Source: Phaeotremella fagi
Lineage: Eukaryota > Basidiomycota > Tremellomycetes > Tremellales > Phaeotremellaceae
DNA length: 64,000 nt
Direction: 5' to 3'
Assembly (NCBI GenBank): GCA_001599715.1
Contig: BCHU01000008.1
Location: forward strand, 930,001-994,000
Shown in pieces: positions 45,336 through 57,403 of this stretch; position 1 is the first letter of the stretch; every line of letters starts with the position of its first letter. The notes under the pieces were generated by a model. That model ran no database searches. It was not told the DNA's origin and worked only from the letters and a program-made list of their open reading frames with translations. A program made the translations under genes and the position numbers.

Positions 45336-46088
45336 CTCTTTGGGCTATCCGGGGTAGTTTTGTGGGTGAAATTTGTACGTTTATGAAAAAGATTGAGTGG
45401 TGGCTATACTTTTGTTGAGCATATCATCATCGTAGACGTACTGCTACCCTACTGTCCCAACATGCGACGGGGTCAATTTTTCGTCATCCTGCGTCCCCAT
45501 AAGTCCGAATACTTCGCCGAACCGAAACTTGTTGGGACTGACCTTACTCTGGCTGAACTTAAAAATTTCCATTTTATACTCTTAACCTACCCACAAACAG
45601 ACCAAATGTCCCTAGATCACGCATCCTCCTCAAGTCGAAACGACAAAGAGGACGTTCCCATGAGGGAAATCTAAATTCGGCCGCTTAACGTCAAGCTTGG
45701 CGTTTCGCTAAAATCCCAAAAAACGAACTAATAGGATCGTGGAGCGCCCCATCGGGGCCAAAATATCTAGACTACTCTTAAGAAAATATGTCCCAGCTTA
45801 TCTGATAGGTTTATCAGATAAAAAATCGGCCGATACCGATGATTAGATCTGAGAGTGGCGTCCCTGAGGAGGATCTCGCAGTAGGCAGCCAGTAATTTTT
45901 ATGGGACATGCTTGATGGTGCGAGATGGTTTCTTGTTACTGTTGGAGTTAGGCAGTGCCTTGGGCATTAATCCCCGGCCGACCCTTAAATGAAGAAAAAA
46001 AGACGTAAAAATTGCCTCGCGAGAACGCTTTGCTCACATATTTAAAGCTCCATCCTGTGGCAGTTGTGTCTCGCAAGACATCCCCAAC
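45336..46088. promoter_or_regulatory. Ferric reductase promoter with paired iron-GATA-like sites
   Basis: Two GATA elements lie close together: ATCTGATAG at 45800-45808 and ATCAGATAA at 45813-45821, about 270-290 bp before the ATG. ATCWGATAA is the known target of fungal iron-responsive GATA repressors (Sre1/SREA/Cir1 group). A TATTTAAA element near 46040 is a plausible TATA box. Control by iron is inferred. Confidence 0.6.
45393..45674 (+). CDS. Possible exon or gene fragment, uncertain
   Basis: Open frame of ~93 codons without an ATG at its start, containing hydrophobic HIIIVDVLLPYCPNMRRG and a polar end (HASSSSRNDKEDVPM). It could be a 3' exon of the gene at 44493, but the phases of the good donors there do not fit the possible acceptors. 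Reported as coding-like sequence only. Confidence 0.3.
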   Translation: MSGGYTFVEHIIIVDVLLPYCPNMRRGQFFVILRPHKSEYFAEPKLVGTDLTLAELKNFHFILLTYPQTDQMSLDHASSSSRNDKEDVPMREI

Positions 46089-48606
46089 ATGATGAAAAAA
46101 ATCGTTTTTCTGGCTTCGATTTTACCTTTACTAGTTGTAGCTGAAGATGTTGTTACTACCCAACATCCATTGAGTGAATGTATAGCAGGAATCGTAGATA
46201 GCTTGACCTTGGTGACATTCGCTGATATGGATCCTACGGCTGGTTACTATGGTTTCTGTAACTCCACAATGGCTATCACCACTTTACTTTTATCTGGTAG
46301 AACGTATTGTTCAAATGCTGAAATCCAAGCTGGTTGGACACTTTGGGGTGGTTACTGCTCCGAATACGGGGAGCTGGAGATTATATCGATTGCAGACGCT
46401 TCTGCTGCTCTTGAACTTGTTGGAAACAATTACACAATCTTTGATTTTATCGATAACGCTGGTGCTGTTGTCAATTCTACCGTTCTTGTCGATCAATCGA
46501 GTTTCGACATGGGTTTTAATACAGAGGTGAGATGAGATCCAAATCGGCGCTGACAATATGCAGAGAGCTTGGGACGATGAGATGATTTACGTAGGTCAAG
46601 ACCAGTGAAGCCACGGAATCACAATCTTACACACTGTAAAACAGCATCATGCCTTTGGTTGGGCAATGTACCTCCTGGTGGGAATCGCTATTATGTTCAA
46701 CTTTATCCATCGAATATTCGCATGGACACTTTCAAGATATTACCGACATGCCCCTTCCTCTGGTATCTCCAGCAAACTGTCCACATGGGCGGCTAAACAC
46801 ATTTCGACACCGGCTTTATTAGGTTACAAACATTGTCAACCTTGGGGTTGGTGTACTGTTCCAACCAGAATCCAGTCATTGGCTGTAAGTGGTTTTGTGG
46901 CAGTATATCTAACTTAACAGCTTTTCTCCTACTGCGCTGTCAACTTCATCTTTACTTTTTCCAATTATAAACTATTCGTCGGTAATCTATAGTGAGTTGT
47001 AAGATGACGATGAAGAAATAACGATCAGTTGGAGCGACACGAACTCTCAATTAGTCAGATACCTTGCTGATAGAACTGGTATCATGTGTTTCTATAACCT
47101 TCCTTTACTTTGGATTTTGGCAGGTAGAAACGATGTCCTTCTTTGGGTAACAGGATGGTCATTCTGTGAGTGCTAGACAGAAACGCAGAGGCTGAAGCAG
47201 CAGCAACCGCAAATCTATTCCATCGATACGCTGCGAGAGTGGCAACGATACAAGCGATCATTCATTCAGCGTAAGCCAAGTAAATATCGTTGGCACTGAC
47301 AGAATAGTGCCTGGACTTGGGATGAAATGGCTTATCTGGAAGAAGTATGGGCTCAATTCTATTGGCGTGCTGGTGTATGGGTGAGTCGAATTTTAGTCAT
47401 TCAAGAATTTATGCTAATCGTTCAAGGCTACCATTCTCATGTCTTTACTTATCCCATTATCGATGATGCCATTGCGTAAACATTTTTACGAGGTCTTCTT
47501 GGTCTTGCACATTCTTTTCGCAGTCGTGATCCTGGTTTTACTATTTTATCACGTAACAATCTACGACGGTGAGTACAACGGTTGGCTATGGGCTTGTGTT
47601 GCTGTTTGGGTGAGTTCACAATCTGGAGAAAAGTGCTGACATTTAGGCATTCGACAGAGGTCTACGTCTTGTTCGTATGGTCTACCTGTCACTCCCAATT
47701 TTTGTCGGTCGCAACAACACCGTCGGAAAGCTCACCTCATCAAATGGTCTCATCAGATTATCAGTCACCGTTCCTTACAATCCAAAACCGCGTCCAGGGC
47801 AATACTATTTCATCTATACACCCCGTATCTGGTCTTTCTGGGAAAACCATCCGTTCACACTTGCCTCGTGGACACATAACGACGGTAAAACCCAGCTTGA
47901 TTTCTTAGTCTCCCCAATGCGAGGAGCAACCAGACGTCTACTTCGAAGAACCGAAAAACATGCTGATGGTCTTCACCTTAAAGTTCTTCTGGAGGGTCCA
48001 TACGGATCAACCGAGAATTTGAAACATTTTGATCGAATCCTTCTGGTAGCTGGTGGTAGTGGTGTTACGGCTATCTTACCTCATTTGACTTGGATACTCC
48101 AAAATGATCATTCTGAGGGTATCAATCAAAATCCTGAAGTCTGTGTCTTGTGGTGTGTCAGAAGTCGTGCATACGCTCAAGACGTTTTCGACACAGAACT
48201 CAAACCGATTTTGAGTAGAGCGGAAACATTTGCAAATATCAAAATTCATCTTCATGTTACAGGACAACAAAGCTCAAGCAATGACCAACTCGATATTCAA
48301 ATTCCCACCCTTGCACAAAGTACCGAAGCTTCCGCTAGTTTGTCGAACGATAAGGTCCTTTTGGCGGACAACAAATCAGAGACAAGTTCTATTACCAAGT
48401 TTCATACTGGCAGACCTGTCATGGCAGAGGTTCTTGCAACCGAACTTTCACTTAAAGAACCTCATGAGAGACTCGCCGTCGTCTCTTGTGGTCCTGAACA
48501 AATGATGGACGATTTGAGAAAGGCTGTTTGTGCTAGTTATGGAACTGGGGAGGGTCAGGTTCCAGCTAGTAAATTGGAGTATATCGAGGAATCCTTCGGA
48601 TGGTAG
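46089..48606 (+). CDS. Ferric reductase (FRE family) transmembrane protein
   Basis: Nine exons: 46089-46526, 46564-46590, 46645-46884, 46921-46991, 47029-47165, 47204-47270, 47308-47380, 47427-47609, 47647-48606; 731 aa. A signal peptide (MMKKIVFLASILPLLVVAED) precedes a Cys-containing extracellular domain of ~130 residues. Membrane spans follow with heme-region His residues (NLFHRYAARVATIQAIIHS; FYEVFLVLHILFAVVILVLL FYH region). The cytosolic part has the FAD motif HPFTLAS, the NADPH motifs LEGPYGS and LLVAGGSGVTAI, and the C-terminal CGPEQMMDDLR. It reduces Fe3+ (and Cu2+) at the plasma membrane before uptake. The exon 6 acceptor may be 47200 or 47203; both keep the frame. Confidence 0.9.
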
Positions 48607-48824
48607 AGGGCACTGTAGATGATTCAGGAGGAAAACTGCTCGATTAAACTCTGATCCATACAGTAATTAGCTTTCAATGTGCTTCCTTCAGTAAAATTGG
48701 AAAATGGAAAATTGTCCTCTGTAAATGCAAAGCAGATTTTGCCACGGAAAAATGCCACCAAAATATTTTGACATTTCCAAAGATGCTGATCCTCGGAAAG
48801 AGACATTAATTTGACAATCATCCC

Positions 48825-49961
48825 ATGTCAACCATCCATATATGTCGAAACGCCATAGCTGGACCATCAAGACTACCAAGGTCGTACCACTATCTACCTA
48901 GTATCAGATCTTTCTGTAACTCACCAGAACTACAGTCGGGACATAATCGATGGTCAAAAATCAGACATAAAAAAGGTGCAGCTGATGCTCAGCGAAGTGC
49001 ACTCTTCTCCAAACTTACCAATGTAAGTGATATCTTGGACACCAATTCGAATCACTCGAGAGATAATATAATCTGACTATAGATATCTAGGACATCCATC
49101 AAGCACTTCGTCCACCCAATTCACATGACCCACTCATCAATTCCCGATTGGCCTTAGCACTGGATAAAGCCAAAGCTGCTGGGTGTCCCAAATCCAACAT
49201 TGAGAATGCTTTTCAAAGGGTGTGTTTATTGTTTCCAAACCGTAGCCATGAACCTTACAAATCTAGGCTCGTAGTAGTGCCGATGGAACTGGTCAGAATG
49301 TGGTTTATGAGGCTATGGGGTTTAGTGGGAAAGTTGGTCTGATGGTGTGAGTTTTCTTGTTATTTGCTGTCAGAAACTGATGTTTGATTCAGGGAGTGTA
49401 TCACGGACAACCCTGCTAGATGTGTTCAAAGGGTTAAAGAGGTGCTACATAAGCATAGGTAGGTCTCCTACACGTCACCAATCAACTGTGTCACTGACTC
49501 ACTTTAGTGCACGAATAGCCCCCGTCGGATTCATGTTCGAACGGAAAGGTCTGATTTCGATAAATCCCGTCGAGACCAGTGATTTCGATGAACTGTTTGA
49601 GAAAGCTGTCGATGCTGGTGCTGAGGATGTAAGAGAAGTGATAGACGAAGAGGAATCCAGGGTTTGGGAGGTGAGTGAATATCGTATCTGAAGCTCGATC
49701 GGACACTGATATACGAGACAGATTTCTACGTCCTCAAATCTCTTATCTTCAATATCATCTACCTTGAATGAGTATGAAGTTCAATCATCGGAGCTGGTGT
49801 TCGTACCTCTGGATCCGCTACAGATCAGATCTCAAGATCAAAGCGACTCGGAAGAAGATGGGCTGACAGAAGACAAATTAGAGGCTGTCATGAAAGTTGT
49901 TGAGAGCTTAGAAGAACTTCAGGATGTTGTCAACGTATGGACTAACGTCTCTGATGATTAA
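48825..49961 (+). CDS. TACO1/YebC-family mitochondrial translational activator
   Basis: Six exons: 48825-49022, 49091-49219, 49267-49346, 49393-49458, 49508-49670, 49722-49961; 291 aa. Basic presequence-like N-terminus, then the family signature [20 protein letters not shown] followed by LFSKL, and [52 protein letters not shown] and AGAEDVRE. Length fits the family (DUF28). Known role of TACO1: helping mitochondrial ribosomes translate polyproline-containing proteins such as COX1. Confidence 0.9.
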
Positions 49962-50194
49962 TTGATCCATGTCATGTTGGAAGAAGAGCTAGAAGTTGAT
50001 TTCACTGCATGAATGAACCCCATTAATTCCAAACAGAAAAACGAACCAATAATGCGGTGCCTGAAAATGATGTTGTTGCCCATTACAAGTAACCCCAAGC
50101 AAGGCATCTCTTTCATCCTTTCATACATTCATCCACCTTACATTCCTAGCGAGTTTTGCTTTCCTGTTCCGTAAGGAGAAAAGTAGAGCAAAGA

Positions 50195-52350
50195 ATGGAT
50201 CAAGTGCAGTCATCGACAACACTTCCATCGGCAGCAAACCCGTCCAGTAGTCATCATTCACAGGTGACGATTTTAGAAAAGCTACATTCAGTCCACCAAA
50301 CATTGACATCTGTCGCTTTCCAACATCCATATGCTCCTCTGATACATTCACGAAAAGGGAAAGGTCGAGAAGTGGTCTCAAGGAGCTTGCAAATAGAAGC
50401 ACTGGAACAGATTAAACAGAGTTTGGAGACGACTTTAGCTGTTTCTGGGAGGATCGGTGATGGAGAACAAGAATTGAAGAACAAGCTGACCAGGGGGTTG
50501 AGGGAGGTGTGAGTAAATGTTTTCGTTTTTTTTTCATACGTATGCTAATGACTTCAAACTTGTAGGGTCACCCATCAATCTCAGCTACTCTCATTGCGTC
50601 AAACACTGCAAACATTACCGCGTTCGAAAATCCCACCAATACCCTCATCTCTGATCAATCTCCCTCCAATCCAACTTCTAACCTCCCTAGCTACACAGCT
50701 CAACATCCAAACATATCTCGAAGAATCACAATTCGGACTTTTGAAGACTTCACTGGCTATTGCAGGAAATCGATTCGTTGTCGATGTCGATTTGGAGATT
50801 GACGCATCAGCCGGTGAAGAGGAGGATGAAGAAAACACGATGGATGTAGATGGAACTCAATCAGTCACCAACAACGGTGAAGAGGATAGTCGAGGACGAG
50901 TGAAATTATCTAAATTGACTGCGAATCATGTTTCTCCTTCTGGAGATACTATTCCCTCGAATTGGATAGCCAACGTTCTGAAAGCTCGATTATCAGATTA
51001 TTTGGATGTTTGGAACGAACCTTCTAATGGTGCAGTTTTGGAGCGGGCTATTAGATTAGAGATTTTGGTTAACGGATTGAAAGATGAATTGAAAGATTTG
51101 AAGAACTTGGATGATCTCGCTGTTGCGTCTGGTGATGGTGTGGATGCGATAGGCTGGTTTGCAGAGCTGGAGAGGATATCGTCTTACATTCAAAAACGAG
51201 GGGAAAAAGATTCTGATGGGTGAGTTTTACTGATCGATGAGTAATTGTGCTAAACAATGATAGAAAACATATGTTGTACCCATCTCAGCCGTCTGTCTTG
51301 CCCCAATTCACCTTACTAAAAATGTCAACTTCCCCGACATTCAAAATCAGACCAGCTTACACGGACGAAAAGCTCCCTCCCGTACCGACTGGGTCTAACA
51401 CTAATGACGTGAATATGGAAACCTCTGATTCTCAACCTATTAACGGTTCGTGGGTGATGGAAGTGAATGATACCAAAGAGGAGGGCGTATCCTTGGTTGT
51501 TCCCAGAACTTGGTTAATCGGTGGAGATCCAGTGCTTGGTACAACTTGGGATGGATCGATAAAAGTCGAAGACCTACTGGTGAGTTTACTTCTGTGATCC
51601 ATGGATATTCATGACTGAACTTATTACTACAGTATACGAACCAACAACAAACAGAGGGATTGAACACAAGATTCCTTCACCGTGCAGAGTTCGTTCACGT
51701 CCCGTCAACAGGAAAAGAAGCAGTTCAATCACTCAAGCAGATTTGGGCTATGGGTCAGGCGAGCAGTGAAGGATTTGTGATTGGTCGGTTACCCCTCACG
51801 AGTTGGACTTCATTTGAGACTTTGGTGGAGGTGAGGACATTTGAACACATCACAAGCATGGACCGTGCTGACTTTGCACAGAAACTTCGGCCTCATGTGA
51901 TTGTCAACCAGTTGTTCAGTAGTATATTCATTCCTTCCAATCTCAATCTGAAAGAGGAGGAGGATGATTTAGAGGACAATTCAGAAGATTCATCATCTCG
52001 TCAGTAGTGCTTTTTTGTTGGAATGCTTAAGCTAATGTTGTGTTGTAGAACCCCAAGCTATTCCAATAACATTCTCACTCAAATCATCCCAAATCGAAAT
52101 CCTGTTCCCAGTTTTCACCTCCGGGCAAGACGAAAACCTAATTCTCTTGTCACTGACAATATCATCTTCTCCTACTGACGACGAACTGTCGATTCAATGG
52201 TCCTCTGCCGATCTCGATGGCAATGAAATCGAGCTTGATGGGAAGAAAAGAAACGGTGTTGATGCTGCTGTAATGGCTTCGCGAGGAGGATATGACTTGG
52301 TGAAAATCGTAGACTTTGTAGCTGGGTCATTGAGGAGACTAGAGCTTTGA
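50195..52350 (+). CDS. MED1: Mediator complex subunit 1
   Basis: Five exons: 50195-50508, 50566-51219, 51264-51579, 51633-51999, 52049-52350; 650 aa. Fungal Med1 features are visible: an N-terminal helical region (IEALEQIKQSLETTL), then the Med1 core with VVDVDLEIDASAGEEEDEEN, KLTANHVSPSGDTIPSNWIA and LKARLSDYLDVWNEPSNG, followed by PRTWLIGGDPVLGTTW and the C-terminal QIEILFPVFTSGQ. Role: middle-module subunit of Mediator linking activators to RNA polymerase II. The fourth intron uses a GTCAGT donor. Confidence 0.8.
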
Positions 52351-52781
52351 TCGAATCAAATGATCAATGTATACAATCTCCCACATGTCTATAGCAAAAC
52401 TTTCACCAAAAGTCCATTCCCAATCCTGTTTTACTGAACTACATTGCACGACATTCACGGTGAAGGAAAGGTGTGTTAAGTTAACACATGTCCATTCCAA
52501 GCCAAGAGAGCTTGGCATTCTTTGTACCGTCGCATGCTTTCTACAGTATCCCAACAGAATCCTTCAACCAATGATAAACGAAAAACGAAAAGGAGAATAA
52601 ATTGAAGTCGTACTACGGTACTCGTATTGAAACTGAACCGTCGGTTAATCTTAATTCTGAAATTCCCCGATAAGAAATCGGTTTATTCCGTCAGCCAGCT
52701 CCTCCATAGAAAATGACTAGAGGCCATTACTTATCAGATAAAGAACTACCTTCCAAAGAGTTTCATCAGCTCACCTAAAAA
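52351..52781. promoter_or_regulatory. Intergenic with palindromes and an ATCAGATAA site
   Basis: Perfect palindrome TGTGTTAA-G-TTAACACA at 52472-52488; hairpin GCCAAG-AGAG-CTTGGC at 52501-52516, which could mark the MED1 3' end; ATCAGATAA at 52733-52741, about 40 bp before the next start codon. Single short sites can occur by chance. Confidence 0.45.
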
Positions 52782-54671
52782 ATGGTTTTACCTATCACTA
52801 ATCCATGTCCATCGTTCTGGATCGAAGGTGCTAACTCACCACTTCGAGATCATAGAACTACTGAGGATCTACCTGAAAAGACTGATGTTGTTATTATTGG
52901 ATCTGGATATTCGGGGGCGACCATCGCGTATTATTTGTCCAAGGTGAGTTTCAGATCGAAGACAATATGTTTATAGGAGCTAATTTGTTAGTTCACGGAT
53001 ACGCCTCCTAGTATAGTCATGCTCGAAGCCAGAGATATATGTGGAGGAGCTACCGGTAGAAATGGTAAGAAAACAATGATTACTGTCGTCTGACTCCATA
53101 CAGGTGGTCAACTAAAACCAGATTGGTACGTCTCATATCCAATGTGGGTCGAGAAATATGGTCGAGAACAAGCTCTCCTCCTCTCAATGCACGAACGAGC
53201 CCATCTCGAAGCTTTCCACTCAGTAATGGACGAAGAGAAGATCGACTGTTCGTTCCAAACCCACGGTGCATGGGAAGCTTTGATGACTGATATCGAGACC
53301 GAACGAGCTTTCTCGGCTTATGATAAGATGGTTGAGGTCGAGGGAAAGGACGTGGTTTCCCCTTTAATCGTTATTCGCGATCCTGAAGAGGCGGAGAAAG
53401 CTACTAGAATACGTGGGGCTAAGGGTGCTATCCAAATTCCTGCTGGTCAGATGTGAGTTTGGGTTCTACATTGTTTTGGAACGATGTGTTGATGGTGATT
53501 CAGTTGGCCATATAAATTCATTCATGGTATTTTGACTAAATTAGTCGATAACGGTGTCATCAATCTTCAAGCTCATACGCCAGCCACTGCTGTCACTTAT
53601 CAACCTGATTCAGAGGGATATGTCACGGTAACGACTCCTCGAGGAACGATTAGAACCAAGAGAGTCATTCATGCTACAGTGAGGATCTACGGACTGAGGC
53701 TAGGTCATTTACTGATATGATTTCTCGTAGAACCGTTGGGCATCACATCTTCTCCCCGAGTTCGATGGGATCATCGAAGCCCGTCGTGGAACAATCTGTG
53801 CACTGAAAGCTTCACCTTATCATCTTGAGAACCGTTTCGATTCAACCGTCAGTATAAGATGGGATGGCGTTGTCAACGTGAGTCATGACCCCCATCCTCT
53901 AGAAGTAAAACTAACCCCAACCGATCGTTCAGAATTATCTTTTACAATTCCCACCACCTTTATCAGCTATCGTCATGGGAGGCGCCAAGGAGATTATCGT
54001 TAAAGACATGTCGTTGATGATCAATAACGACAGAGAAGATATTCTCATGCCAGGAGTTGAAGAATATTTCCTTTCGATACCTAAAAGAGATTTCATCGGT
54101 TGGGATGGACCTGATGTTGCTGATACGGAGGTTGTTGGAGTTTGGACAGGTGGTGGGTGTTTTCTTCTAAACTTAATGATTGGATGTTAAAGTTTTACCT
54201 GTTAGTCATGGCTTCAAGTATCGACAGAATGCCATTTGTTGGACCAATGCCAGGGAGCGAAGAGAATCATTTCGTTCAAGCCTCATTCTGTGGTCATGGT
54301 GAGATTCTTTTTCAACAAAACCCTGCGATACAAGCTAACAACATCTTCCAGGCATGCCCCGAATTCTAGGTTCCTCAGCCTATACAGCTCCAATAATCCT
54401 CGAATCCCTCGGTCTGAAAACGAAAACACCCCCTTCAGCCACCCATTTCCCATCTCTACCCAAACCATTCAAACTCACGCCAGAAAGACTTTCTGAATTG
54501 ATGGCTACGAATCCAACGCAGGTCGTTCAGGAGACTGTGGAGAAGGCTCAAGATATTGTTGATCGGGAAGGAATCGTTGCTGGTTTGGAGAAACTTGAGG
54601 TGAAGGCTGTCTTGACTGATTATGAGGGTGAGAAGGTGCCTATGGTCGTACCCCCTAGTGTGAAGGCTTGA
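52782..54671 (+). CDS. FAD-dependent amino-acid/amine oxidase (DAO family)
   Basis: Eight exons: 52782-52943, 52992-53064, 53104-53452, 53504-53678, 53731-53877, 53933-54152, 54206-54298, 54352-54671; 512 aa. The N-terminus has DVVIIGSGYSGATIAYYL (Rossmann G-x-G-x-x-G for FAD) and IVMLEARDICGGATGRNGGQ, the DAO hallmark. The C-terminal FAD loop is WTGVMASSIDRMPFVGPMPG ending in FCGHGMPRI. No signal peptide; the end (PSVKA) is not a clear peroxisome signal. It probably oxidises a secondary or primary amine with O2; substrate unknown. The donor in exon 6 is GTGGGT. Confidence 0.85.
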
Positions 54672-55108
54672 GGTTGGACTAGTTTTATAGATCTATGTAT
54701 CCTTAGATGTTTGCTGAGGACGCAAACGACGTGCTGATGGCCTGATTCAAGGAGCAGCTCTGATCGTCGTCGTGTTTCTGGAAAGCATGATACAAGAACC
54801 GAAGAGTAAGCAGAACGTGTACTTGCATGCTGTGTTCTAATTGAGAAGGCATAGTAACTCTGTCCGTCTCGTTAAGTTCTATACAGCACACGATCCAATG
54901 GAATCATGATTGCCAAGGATCTGAATCGACCAATGATAGGAGAATTAGATAAGCGACGCCTCTTATCAAATCTCGGTCATTTCCGTCGGTCTCTTGGATC
55001 TACGTTTGGAAAGTTGGATCTGAAAAAACACCACAAGAAGTCAAGACTCCCCACTTCCTTATTCCAATTCCAATACCAAATATCCATCTACTTTTTTTTC
55101 ACTCAAAA
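54672..55108. other. Intergenic
   Basis: 437 bp of 3' flank and promoter; a frame open from 54906 across the next gene's start is not coding. A CTTTTTTTTC tract precedes the start at 55109. Confidence 0.5.
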
Positions 55109-56201
55109 ATGTCCTATTCTGTTGTCTGTAAGTTGGCTTGTTCATCTTGAACGATTGGTGATTTACTGATACCTTCCAGTCGACGTCGTTGGAACTTGTT
55201 GTAGGTCCACTGATATGATGTAAAGACTTTTGTCTGACCCAACGTAGTCAGTTATGATGCAGGTGCAGAAGCTCTCCAAGAAAGACTAGGTCCAAAACTA
55301 GCAGCTGCCGGAATTCCATCCAAACTACTATATTATTCATGGTACCCATCCCCTCTCTCTATCATTCCAATCCTGAACACTGACATTAAAAAATCTTAGG
55401 ATAACATCAACAGAGAGAGATTACTCTTACCTCTCCCAAATCGGTCAATACAAGCCTTTCGCTCAAATCATGACCCACACCTTCACAAGATTACTTTTCC
55501 AAGCTGGTGTCAAGAACCCCGAGGGATTCGCTACAAAGGAAGACGTTGCTGCTGTCATTCAGGCTCATCATCAACTTAAACCCCAGGAAGGGATGGGGGA
55601 GATGATGAGTTTACTTAGAGGTGCTGGATTCCAGGTTTGGTGTTGTTCAGATGCTAATGTTGAGCGTATCAAGGTGGGTACCACGTTTTTATCTCTTTTC
55701 GGTGGATTTTCTGGTTCTGAGCCTGGGTTTTGTGTTTCATCGTGAGGGGAAACTGATATATCCGATTTTAGGGCTACTTCGATAGAGCCGGTGTCGATAT
55801 GCCAATGGAGAATATCTTGAGTGCAGATATGTGTAAAGCTGGAAAACCTGAACCAGCAGTATACAAAATGGCAAGGGAGAAAGTTGGCGCCGATGAAACT
55901 GGATCAGGTGAGTTCTATCAGCCAACAGCTACGATATAGATTGTCTAACAAGTACATGACTCAGTTTCCGTCTTCGCAGCTGCTCACGCCTGGGATATCG
56001 CCGCAGCAAAAGCAGCTGGGTAAGCTCTGTCATCTTTTATCGAACGCAAAATTGATCTTGGTGTTTAGGTTCGATACTGCTTACTGCACTATTTACGAGT
56101 TTGACCCATGTGAAGAGATCTTTGGCAAGGCTGATTTGGTAGAGCAGACTTTACCTGGTCTTGCTAAATCTATCATTGCCAAGTTTGGAAAGAAGGATTA
56201 G
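55109..56201 (+). CDS. 2-haloacid dehalogenase-type HAD hydrolase
   Basis: Seven exons: 55109-55127, 55180-55200, 55248-55341, 55400-55673, 55772-55907, 55965-56019, 56069-56201; 243 aa, usual length for type II L-2-haloacid dehalogenases. All HAD motifs are present: I, FDVVGTC with nucleophile Asp8 (exon 2, only 21 nt); II, CCSDANVERIK; III, the Lys in CKAGKPEPAVYKMA; IV, AHAWDIAAAKAAG. The reaction is inversion-hydrolysis of a 2-halo or related acid; physiological substrate unknown. Soluble. The two first exons are 19 and 21 nt. Confidence 0.85.
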
Positions 56202-56320
56202 GGATTTGAATGTTGGTCTTGATAGCATTTAATTCAATTTTGCATAATACATTGCGTTACGTGTCTACTCGAACATCCATAACCAAATTGATACAGAGTT
56301 CCTTGTTTTGAGATATGCTG

Positions 56321-57403
56321 TTACAATTTGTGAACGATTGCAAACCCACTACATGAGTTAGCAAGACGAATCCCAAAACTCGTGGAATCAACTCACTCCC
56401 ACCCCTTCTCACCAACGGTTTGGATACCGGAAGCAAGAACCGTTTTCCCACCATCAGCCTGAATCCAATCATAAAACTTTCTCATCCCAACGACGTCAAT
56501 CTTAGGTTCATCGTTTTGTTCCAAAACAATTCTAGAAAATATCAGCTGGAAATCATATGAACAACCTACCGCCCCCCGCGAATAGCATTGTCGACAATGA
56601 TAACACCACCTTTCCTAGTCAACCTTAAACTCTCCAAGAAATATTCTAAAACCCTTTCTTTATCCGCATCAATGAATACCAAATCATAGCCGACATCATC
56701 ACCTGTGAAACCATCAGCTGCACCTGGTGGTTGTGCGAAATAACCCTTGGGATCTTGGAGGACTTGTAGAGCAGGTCCCAAGTGGATTTTCGGGAATGGA
56801 AATAGATCTGCGTCGAGGAAGTTTTGTTGGGCTACTTTGGCATGGGTTTCTGATATTTCTAGGGTATCGATTTGACCGTGGGACGGTAGAGCTTTGGCTA
56901 GGAAGGTTGTGGAACAGCTGTAGTGTATTTTGAGTAAATGGTTTGGAAAGAATTTGTATCAAGACATGACTTACCCTCCTAATGTACCTATTTCTAATAT
57001 TCTAGCTGCTTTGATTGATAAGGCCAACACACTGAGGAATTGACCTTGTTGGGGAGAAACGGATATGTTGGGCATGGAAGCGTCTCTTTCCCTCTGAAGT
57101 CCTCTGGCGAGAGCTGGATCAGCTCCAAACTTCTCATTCAGAATCTTCGAATTGAGATACGAATCCGTCTCAGCGGCAGTTCGGTCTGTTCGTCTCAGTA
57201 TCAAAGTCATCTGAAGGTCACTTACTGTTGGAATTGACGTCGACCGGGAGATCGTTGTTTGGTCCTCTGGGATGTGCTTGGATGGATGACATGGTGAATG
57301 CGCGAGAATTCCTATGTGGGATTGAATGTATATAAAGTGAATTTCTGTTGATGATAGGTAGTGACTTGGTAGTAATTTGTTTAATAGTAAGTGGGATTCT
57401 CAT
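56321..57403 (-). CDS. Class-I-like SAM-dependent O-methyltransferase, possibly mitochondrial
   Basis: Five exons: 57226-57403, 56975-57185, 56570-56917, 56397-56531, 56321-56348; 299 aa. Family motifs (caffeoyl-CoA/catechol OMT type): NISVSPQQGQFLSVLA, ILEIGTLGGCSTTFLAKALP (SAM binding), DLVFIDADKERVLEYF (metal-binding Asp), GGVIIVDNAIRGGR and the C-terminal DGFAIVHKL. From ATG 57403 the protein gains 37 residues (MRIPLTIKQITTKSLPII...) that are rich in basic and hydroxylated residues and free of Asp/Glu, like a mitochondrial presequence; the inner ATG 57292 would give a 262-aa cytosolic form. Convergent with the dehalogenase. Confidence 0.85.
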
